The notes beneath the pieces are model-generated. The model saw only the letters and a program-made list of their open reading frames with translations. It was not told the origin of the DNA and did not search any database. DNA of 11,952 nucleotides from an uncultured Bacteroidales bacterium (GTDB lineage Bacteria > Bacteroidota > Bacteroidia > Bacteroidales > P3), in the NCBI GenBank assembly GCA_946540365.1, contig CAMNIH010000044.1, positions 1 to 11,952 of the forward strand. The letters are read 5' to 3'. The translations under genes and the position numbers were made by a program. Of this stretch, positions 7,490 to 11,952 are shown piece after piece (within the stretch, counting starts at the first letter, position 1; each line of letters begins with the position of its first letter).

Positions 7490-7531
7490 CCGACAAAAAG
7501 TGTATGTCGGTTCATACATGACACCCTGTCA
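7490..7531. promoter_or_regulatory. Cluster of three small inverted repeats upstream of the TolC-family gene
   Basis: CCGACA (7490-7495) pairs with TGTCGG (7505-7510). TGTATG (7501-7506) pairs with CATACA (7513-7518). TGACA (7519-7523) pairs with TGTCA (7527-7531). The first two share bases 7505-7506 and overlap, so they cannot form together. They lie about 90-130 bases upstream of the TolC-family start and could be operator half-sites or alternative leader hairpins. No regulator can be assigned. Confidence 0.35.
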
Positions 7532-7533
7532 GG

Positions 7534-7637
7534 TCTACCTTTTCTTCAGTCGTTCTTCAGTCGTTCTTCAGTCGTTCTTCAGTGATCACTGAAGAACGAC
7601 TGAAGAACGACTGAAGAACGACTGAAGAAAAGGTAGA
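7534..7637. repeat. Perfect 104-bp palindrome built of eight 11-bp units
   Basis: The arms are 52 bp each, with no mismatch and no spacer, and the centre is TGATCA at 7583-7588. The left arm contains TTCTTCAGTCG at 7542, 7553 and 7564 and TTCTTCAGTGA at 7575. The right arm is the exact reverse complement (units at 7586, 7597, 7608 and 7619). The arms extend outward through TCTACCTT / AAGGTAGA and stop pairing beyond 7534 and 7637. It sits in the divergent intergenic region, so it is not in a terminator position for either neighbouring operon. Confidence 0.97.
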
Positions 7638-7865
7638 GTCAATATAGCGTCATGGCTGTTTCATGCTGGTTTTCAGCGTGTAACCTCTTTTGTTTGACGT
7701 AACTGTTTGATACGCAGAGCGATGGTGGCGGGTTTGACGATGCTTCAAGGCCCCTGTCAGAAAAAATATCCCGCACTCGTACAATAATCTTCCCGGTTCG
7801 TCGTTTACAGAGCATTGTTTTGATTTATATGTACATTAAATAAAAACGTAAAAACCCATAAAAAC

Positions 7866-9098
7866 ATGAAATCAATCGCTATCCTCACTGGCGGTGGTCC
7901 CGCTCCCGGAATGAACACTGTTGTTGCCTCGGTCGCCAAGACGTTCCTGCGCGACGGCTTCCGCGTCATCGGTCTGCATGGCGGCTACAGCGCCCTCTTC
8001 ACCGACAAGCCCCGCATGCGCGAACTGGACTTCCTCACCGCCGACGAGATTTTCAACAAGGGCGGTTCGATCCTCAAAATGAGCCGTTTCAAACCCACGC
8101 CGGAGGACTTCGAGAAGCGTTTCAACCTCGACCTCTTCACCAAGAACGACATCAAACTGCTCGTCACCGTGGGTGGCGACGACACGGCCTCAACGGCCAA
8201 CCGCATTGCCAAGTTCCTGGCCGACAAGCACTATCCGATTGCCAACATCCACGTGCCCAAGACCATCGACAACGACCTGCCGCTGCCCAACAGCAGCCCC
8301 ACCTTCGGATACAACAGCGCCAAGGCGCAGGGTTGTGTGCTGGCCACCGCCGTCATGGAGGATGCCCGCACCAGCGAGAACTGGTTCGTGGTCAGCGCCA
8401 TGGGCCGCTCGGCCGGCCACCTGGCCCTCGGCATCGCCGGCGCCTGCCACTATCCGATGGTCATCATCCCCGAGTTCTTCAACAAGACGGAGATCACCGT
8501 CGACAAGATCATCAACATGGTGGTCTCCTGCATCGTCAAGCGCAAGCTGATGGGCATCGACTACGGCGCCGCCATGATCAGCGAGGGCGTCTTCCATTCG
8601 CTCTCCGACGAGGAGATCAAGAACAGCGGCATCCACTTCTCCTACGACGAGCACGGCCATCCCGAACTCGGCAAGGTGTCGAAAGCCCATATCTTCAACG
8701 ACTTGCTTGAGCGCAAGGTGAAGCAGCTGGGGCTGAAGGTGAAGAGCCGTCCGGTGGAGATCGGCTACGAGATCCGCTGCCACACGCCTATCGCTTTCGA
8801 CCTGACCTACTGCTCGCTGATGGGCATGGGCGTCCACACCCTCTTCAACCAGGGCTGCACGGGTTGCATGGTCTACGTCGACCATCAGGGCAACGTCAGT
8901 CCGCTGTACCTGAAGGATCTGCAGGATCCCGAGACGGGCAAGATCCCGCCGCGTCTGGTCAACGTCGCGTCCAACAAGGTGATGTCCTACGTCAACGACA
9001 TCATGGACTACATCACCCCCGCCGACTACGATGCCGCACGCCAGTACCTGCCCAACCCCGAAGAGTATGACTTCAAACGCATCCTCGCTTGGGACTAA
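7866..9098 (+). CDS. 6-phosphofructokinase, residues of the PPi-dependent type
   Basis: This 410-residue cytoplasmic glycolytic enzyme phosphorylates fructose 6-phosphate at C1. PFK motifs in order are GGGPAPGMN (9-17), GGDDT (103-107), PKTIDND (131-137, with the catalytic Asp in TIDND), AMGRSAGHLAL (178-188, substrate-binding MGR), IIPE (200-203) and IGYEIRCHTPIAFDLTY near residue 300. ATP-dependent enzymes carry GGDGS and PGTIDND. The Asp in GGDD and Lys in PKTIDND are the known markers of pyrophosphate-dependent enzymes, so a reversible PPi-PFK is likely. It is shorter than the roughly 550-residue Pfp found in many Bacteroidetes and plants. The ATG at 7866 lies after an A-rich leader without Shine-Dalgarno. 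The gene heads a plus-strand string and the EnvC-like gene follows without a clear gap. ATP use cannot be excluded from sequence alone. Confidence 0.92.
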   Translation: MKSIAILTGGGPAPGMNTVVASVAKTFLRDGFRVIGLHGGYSALFTDKPRMRELDFLTADEIFNKGGSILKMSRFKPTPEDFEKRFNLDLFTKNDIKLLVTVGGDDTASTANRIAKFLADKHYPIANIHVPKTIDNDLPLPNSSPTFGYNSAKAQGCVLATAVMEDARTSENWFVVSAMGRSAGHLALGIAGACHYPMVIIPEFFNKTEITVDKIINMVVSCIVKRKLMGIDYGAAMISEGVFHSLSDEEIKNSGIHFSYDEHGHPELGKVSKAHIFNDLLERKVKQLGLKVKSRPVEIGYEIRCHTPIAFDLTYCSLMGMGVHTLFNQGCTGCMVYVDHQGNVSPLYLKDLQDPETGKIPPRLVNVASNKVMSYVNDIMDYITPADYDAARQYLPNPEEYDFKRILAWD

Positions 9099-10398
9099 TA
9101 CCATCAAGGGCATCTTGACACGACAACACAGACAACAGAGACAACCCTCCCGGCGCATCCTGCGCCGGAGGGGGAAAGTGCAGGTTGCACTTTCCCTGTT
9201 GTCGGTGTTGTTTCTGTTGTCGTTCTCCCATCCGCTGCAGGCGCAGAGCAAGCAGCAGCTTGAGAAGGACAAGACCCGCGTCGAACAGGAGATCAAGCGC
9301 CTCAACGGCGACCTCGCCAAGGCACGCAAGAACAGCAAGAACAGCCAGAAGGAGATCAACCTGCTGGAACAGAAGATCAAGCAGCGCACCCGCCTGATCA
9401 ACAACATCGGCGGCCAGCTCAACCAGCTCTCCGTCCAGATGACGCAGACCCAGGACAGCATCTCACTGATGCGCACGCAGGTCGACTCGCTCAAGGCCGA
9501 GTATGCCCACGTGGTGCGCGTGCTCTACGGCGAGCGGGGCTCGCTCGACAAGCTGGTGCTCCTGCTCGACACCAAGAGCTACAACACCGCCTACCTGCGC
9601 ACCAAATACTTCCGCGACTACTCGCGCTACCGCCGCCGCCAGGCCGCCTTCATCCGCCAGAAGGAGGATGAACTGACCGAGGCCGGCGTGCAGCTGGCCC
9701 GCCAGCAGCAGGAGACGACCAACCTGCTGGCCCAGGAGCGCCGTCAGCAGGACCAGCTGGCCCAGGAGCGCAAGGAACACCAGAAGAGCCTCAAGCAGAG
9801 CCGTCAGCAGGAGAAGAACCTCAAGGCGCAGATCGACCGCAAGGAAAAGCAGAAGCGCCAGCTGCAGCAGCAGATACAGAACATTATCAACGAGGAAATT
9901 GCCAAGGCCGCCAAGGCCAAGAAAGCCGCCAAGGCCGCCGCGGACAAGGGCAGCGCGGCGCCGGTGGACAAGACCTCGGCCGCCGATGTGGCCCTCACCA
10001 CCGACTTCGCCGGCAACAAGGGACGCCTGCCGTGGCCCGTCAGCTACACCCGCGTGGTGCGCGAGTACGGACGCTACACCCATGCCTCCGGCGGTCAGAA
10101 CATGAACAACGGTATCGACCTGCAGTGCAAGAGCGGCACCGGCGTCCAGGCCGTCTTCGGCGGCACCGTCAGCCGCGTCTTCACCACCCCCAACGGCACC
10201 AAGGGCATCATCGTCCGCCACGGCGACTACATGACCGTCTATGCCAACATGGGCTCTGTGGCTGTCCGCGAGGGCGCCAAGGTCACCATCCGGCAGAACC
10301 TCGGCACCGTCTACACCAATGAGGAGGGCACTGCCGAATTCAGCTTCCAGCTCTGGAAGGGCACCGCCTCCCAAAATCCGCGTTCATGGCTGAAGTGA
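9067..10398 (+). CDS. EnvC-like murein hydrolase activator (degenerate LytM/M23 domain)
   Basis: The protein has a signal peptide (hydrophobic core VALSLLSVLFLLSFS, cleavage near LQAQ, residue ~60), a long coiled coil (about 62-285), an Ala/Lys linker and a C-terminal LytM domain (about 318-443). The layout is that of EnvC-type proteins, which activate cell-wall amidases at division. The zinc ligands of active M23 peptidases are lost: N347 replaces the His of HxGxD (D351 is kept), N394 replaces the His of YxHL, and EFS (424-426) replaces HLH. It should therefore be an activator and not an enzyme. The start is uncertain. ATG 9067 (used here) overlaps the upstream gene by 32 bases; TTG 9115 and GTG 9178 are alternatives, and GTG 9178 would leave no positive charge before the hydrophobic core. 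The signal-peptide region is encoded by a composite inverted repeat. Confidence 0.88.
   Translation: MTSNASSLGTNTIKGILTRQHRQQRQPSRRILRRRGKVQVALSLLSVLFLLSFSHPLQAQSKQQLEKDKTRVEQEIKRLNGDLAKARKNSKNSQKEINLLEQKIKQRTRLINNIGGQLNQLSVQMTQTQDSISLMRTQVDSLKAEYAHVVRVLYGERGSLDKLVLLLDTKSYNTAYLRTKYFRDYSRYRRRQAAFIRQKEDELTEAGVQLARQQQETTNLLAQERRQQDQLAQERKEHQKSLKQSRQQEKNLKAQIDRKEKQKRQLQQQIQNIINEEIAKAAKAKKAAKAAADKGSAAPVDKTSAADVALTTDFAGNKGRLPWPVSYTRVVREYGRYTHASGGQNMNNGIDLQCKSGTGVQAVFGGTVSRVFTTPNGTKGIIVRHGDYMTVYANMGSVAVREGAKVTIRQNLGTVYTNEEGTAEFSFQLWKGTASQNPRSWLK
9121..9222. repeat. 102-bp composite inverted-repeat element in the EnvC-like signal-peptide region
   Basis: Outer arms 9121-9145 and 9198-9222 are inverted copies (21 of 25 positions match) and each has a roughly 9-bp internal period based on TGTTGTC. 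Between them lie two hairpins. 9145-9172 has a 12-bp stem with one bulged C and loop TCC. 9172-9196 has a perfect 11-bp stem (GGGAAAGTGCA / TGCACTTTCCC) with loop GGT. The right outer arm reads in frame as LLSVLFLLS, the signal-peptide core. The element may be a small palindromic repeat that landed at the gene start. Confidence 0.85.
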
Positions 10399-11390
10399 GA
10401 CAAAAAGGTATGGAAAGTGGAGAGCGGGGAGTGGTTAGCAGCAAGGGCCAGGTGCTACCCACTACCCACTATCCACTACCCACTGTGGTATTTATCTCCG
10501 ACGCCCACCTCGGCAGCGGGGCCGACTCGCTGCAGCGCGAGCGCGAGCTGTGCCGCTTCCTCGACGGCATCAAGGACGACTGCCGTCAGCTGTTCCTGCT
10601 GGGCGACATGTTCGACTTCTGGTTCACCTACCGCCACCTGGTGCCCCGCGGCCACACGCGCCTGCTGGGCAAGCTGGCCGAGCTGGCCGACCTCGGCGTT
10701 GAGATCCACTTCTTCATCGGCAACCACGACATGTGGCTGTTCGACTACCTGGAGCAGGAATGCGGCGCCATCATGCACCCCGACCCCGAGGTGCTCGAGA
10801 TCGACGGCCGCCGCTTCCTCATCGGCCACGGCGACGGACAGGGCCACCTGGACAAGAACTACAACACGCTGCGGCGCATCTTCCGCTCGCGCCTCAACCA
10901 GCGCCTCTTCGCCCTGCTGCCCTCGGCATGGACATTCCCCATCGCCCGCCGCTGGAGCGACAGCAACAAGGTCAAGCACGCACGGCAGGACACTCTCCGC
11001 TACCTCGGCGACGACCGCGAGGGCATCGCCATCTACTGCAAAGAGCGCCTGCGGCACGAACCGCTCGACTACTGCGTCTTCGGCCACCGCCACACGCCGC
11101 TGGTGCGTGAGTTGACAGTGGAAAATGGAGAACGGAAAGTGGAGAGTGGAAAGTTGACAGTGGAAAATGGAGAGCGGAAAGAGGAGAGTGGAAAGTTGAC
11201 AGTGGAAAATGGAGAGCGGAAAGAGGAGAGTGCTACCCACTACCCACTACCCACTACCCACTCTCCACTCTCCACTCTCTACGTCAACACCGGCGACTGG
11301 CTGCTCAACCGCAACTACGCCGTCTATTCCCTCACTGACCACACCCTCAGGCTCTATGACCTTCAGAAAGGCGAGATTACTGGATGTTGA
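10386..11390 (+). CDS. UDP-2,3-diacylglucosamine hydrolase (LpxH-like) with repeat-encoded insertions
   Basis: A calcineurin-like metallophosphoesterase of 334 residues. LpxH cleaves UDP-2,3-diacylglucosamine to lipid X plus UMP in lipid A synthesis, at the inner face of the inner membrane. All metal-site motifs are present: SDAHLGS (D39, H41), GDMFDFW (D74), GNHD (N113), HGDG (H148) and GHRH (H234, H236). LpxH-type features continue (YLEQECGAIMHPDPEV; LRRIFRSRLNQRLF; a late TGDW). Two regions are foreign to the family: residues ~9-33 before VVFISDAHLG, and ~243-298 between GHRHTPLVREL and YVNTGDW. Both are encoded by heptamer repeats and stay in frame. The insert holds nearly three copies of a 14-residue unit beginning TVENGER. 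ATG 10386 overlaps the EnvC-like gene by 13 bases; ATG 10410, 12 bases after that stop, is equally possible. Activity is plausible because every ligand is intact. Confidence 0.88.
   Translation: MAEVRQKGMESGERGVVSSKGQVLPTTHYPLPTVVFISDAHLGSGADSLQRERELCRFLDGIKDDCRQLFLLGDMFDFWFTYRHLVPRGHTRLLGKLAELADLGVEIHFFIGNHDMWLFDYLEQECGAIMHPDPEVLEIDGRRFLIGHGDGQGHLDKNYNTLRRIFRSRLNQRLFALLPSAWTFPIARRWSDSNKVKHARQDTLRYLGDDREGIAIYCKERLRHEPLDYCVFGHRHTPLVRELTVENGERKVESGKLTVENGERKEESGKLTVENGERKEESATHYPLPTTHSPLSTLYVNTGDWLLNRNYAVYSLTDHTLRLYDLQKGEITGC
10410..10482. repeat. Heptamer repeat cluster at the LpxH-like N-terminus
   Basis: The purine-rich units ATGGAAA, GTGGAGA, GCGGGGA and GTGGTTA (10410-10437) are followed, after a 17-base non-repeat spacer, by the pyrimidine-rich units CTACCCA, CTACCCA, CTATCCA and CTACCCA (10455-10482). 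The two sides are imperfect inverted copies, so the segment can fold back. It is the same repeat family as 11111-11281, and it encodes the N-terminal extension of the LpxH-like protein, including a possible start ATG at 10410. Confidence 0.8.
11111..11281. repeat. 171-bp heptamer repeat array inside the LpxH-like gene
   Basis: The 5' part is a 42-bp tandem repeat (11111-11152, 11153-11194 and a 38-base third copy 11195-11232). Each copy consists of six 7-mers beginning GTTGACA, GTGGAAA, ATGGAGA. The 3' part (11233-11281) is seven pyrimidine 7-mers: CTACCCA four times, CTCTCCA twice, CTCTCTA once. The pyrimidine units are near inverse complements of the GTGGAGA-type units. The total of 171 bp is a multiple of three and the reading frame stays open throughout. 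Confidence 0.95.
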
Positions 11391-11853
11391 GGCCATCATG
11401 GCCCTCGTACAGAAGCGCATCGACTGGATGAACGCCGTCGGGCTGCACCAGTGGAACGAGACCGACTACTTCGGGCGCTACCCCCGCCGCTACTGGGAGC
11501 AGCATATCGGCTCGTTCCTCGTGGGCGAGGAGCAGGGCAGGGTGGTGGTGGCCATCGCCCTCTACACCGAGGATGTGCGCTGGACGCGCGACGGCCATTA
11601 CACCGGAGGCCTCACGGGACGCGCCTACTACCTGCACCACCTCGTCACCGACCCAGCCGTGCCGGGGGCGGGCGTGCAGATGATGAAGCATGTGGAGCGC
11701 TACGCCATCGAGCAGGGCGTCAGCTTGTTGAGGTTGGACTCCGCGGTGGGCAATGCCGTCCTGGAGCGCTACTACACCGTCCTGGGCTACGCCCCCTGCG
11801 GCACCTGCCACGACCAGCTCTACCACGGCATCCTCCGAGAGAAATCCTTGTAG
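11356..11853 (+). CDS. GNAT-family N-acetyltransferase
   Basis: With ATG 11356 the protein has 165 residues and starts MTFRKARLLDVEAIMALVQKR, a classical GNAT opening. The acetyl-CoA-binding region is YYLHHLVTDPAVPGAGVQMMKHVERYA (about 91-117), with a weak form of the RxxGxG motif (VPGAGV). The C-terminal pattern LDSAVGNAVLERYYTVLGY (127-145) is the usual GNAT beta4/alpha4 segment. The acceptor substrate is unknown. The start overlaps the end of the LpxH-like gene by 35 bases, so the two are probably co-transcribed and coupled. The frame is open further upstream to 11209, but that part runs through the heptamer repeats of the other gene and is a shadow. The TAG stop (11851-11853) lies inside the 28-bp palindromic repeat that follows. 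Confidence 0.85.
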   Translation: MTFRKARLLDVEAIMALVQKRIDWMNAVGLHQWNETDYFGRYPRRYWEQHIGSFLVGEEQGRVVVAIALYTEDVRWTRDGHYTGGLTGRAYYLHHLVTDPAVPGAGVQMMKHVERYAIEQGVSLLRLDSAVGNAVLERYYTVLGYAPCGTCHDQLYHGILREKSL

Positions 11854-11876
11854 AGACGCGGCGTGCCGCGTCTGCA
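11849..11876 (+). repeat. 28-bp palindromic repeat, copy 3
   Basis: Exact copy of the repeat at 1287 and 1343, here on the plus strand and again in the same direction as the gene before it. Bases 3-5 of the element (TAG) are the stop codon of the GNAT gene. Confidence 0.92.
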
Positions 11877-11885
11877 TTCTTTTTT
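11854..11885 (+). terminator. Possible intrinsic terminator after the GNAT gene
   Basis: A perfect 9-bp GC-rich stem (11854-11862 with 11865-11873, two-base loop GT) is followed, after GCA, by the T-rich stretch TTCTTTTTT (11877-11885). The stem is simply the core of the dispersed repeat. The T-run is interrupted by one C and set off by three bases, and the two-base loop would need at least one outer pair to open, so termination is plausible but unproven. Confidence 0.35.
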
Positions 11886-11902
11886 CCCAAAATGTTCCCA
11901 TC

Positions 11903-11930
11903 TGTAGAGACGCGGCGTGCCGCGTCTGCA
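11903..11930 (+). repeat. 28-bp palindromic repeat, copy 4
   Basis: Identical to copy 3, same orientation, 54 bp further on. Both copies are followed by TTCTTT. The bases between are unrelated to the spacer at 1315-1342, apart from being AT-rich. Confidence 0.92.
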
Positions 11931-11952
11931 TTCTTTCCAACATGGCCTGATG

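Larger units (their letters stand above)
7403..7865. other. Divergent intergenic region (463 bp) between exporter operon and phosphofructokinase
   Basis: No credible gene lies here. It should hold the promoters of both divergent transcription units, but I found no TAnnTTTG element on either strand. It contains three small inverted repeats (7490-7531) and a perfect 104-bp palindrome (7534-7637). Between 7638 and about 7815 I see nothing notable. From 7816 to 7865 it is AT-rich, with an A-rich leader in front of the phosphofructokinase ATG, as is usual for Bacteroidetes. Confidence 0.75.

Noticed and set aside
7534..7637. Intrinsic terminator
   Set aside because: Both neighbouring operons start away from it, so no gene ends here, and no T-run follows the palindrome.
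7780..7785. TACAAT as a sigma70-type -10 box for phosphofructokinase
   Set aside because: Bacteroidetes use TAnnTTTG at -7 and no matching -33 TTTG is spaced correctly; a hexamer alone is not evidence.
8190..9494. Long minus-strand open frame opposite phosphofructokinase
   Set aside because: Val/Asp/Gly-rich sequence without motifs, a shadow of the reading frame of a well-conserved enzyme.
11111..11281. CRISPR array
   Set aside because: The units are contiguous 7- and 42-bp tandem repeats without unique spacers and are translated within a gene.

Overview
This window looks like chromosomal DNA of a GC-rich member of the Bacteroidota, probably Bacteroidales. The signs are a Bacteroidetes-type -7 element (TAnnTTTG) in front of a sensor kinase, A-rich leaders mostly without Shine-Dalgarno sequences, a TolC/HlyD/twin ABC-2 permease cassette next to a LytS/LytTR pair, an EnvC-like degenerate LytM protein and an LpxH-type hydrolase. 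No rRNA, tRNA, CRISPR array, transposase or phage gene was found, and the species cannot be named from this sequence.

Layout. (1) 3-392, plus strand: the 3' end of a chromate-transporter-family (ChrA) gene. (2) 7402 down to 491, minus strand, a probable operon or pair of operons: TolC-family outer-membrane channel, HlyD-family adaptor, two ABC-2 permeases whose genes overlap by 7 bases, a LytS-type histidine kinase with its own promoter, and a LytTR response regulator. The three envelope components form a tripartite exporter and the two-component pair probably regulates it, but no ABC ATPase is encoded in the cassette. (3) 7403-7865: a divergent intergenic region with a perfect 104-bp palindrome made of eight 11-bp units, plus several small hairpins. 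(4) 7866-11853, plus strand, a tightly packed gene string: 6-phosphofructokinase with PPi-type residues, EnvC-like murein hydrolase activator, UDP-2,3-diacylglucosamine hydrolase (LpxH-like) and a GNAT acetyltransferase. EnvC/lpxH and lpxH/GNAT overlap.

The most unusual aspect is short repeats that reach into genes. Heptamer arrays are translated in frame inside the lpxH-like gene, at its N-terminus and as a roughly 57-residue insert before its GDW motif. A 102-bp composite inverted repeat encodes the hydrophobic core of the EnvC-like signal peptide. A 28-bp palindromic repeat, in four copies arranged as two tandem pairs, supplies the stop codon of the GNAT gene. A TTAAACC heptamer array contains the stop codon of the kinase gene. 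These look like products of repeat spread and slippage. Whether they have a function cannot be decided from one window, and I did not find a clearly new multi-gene system.
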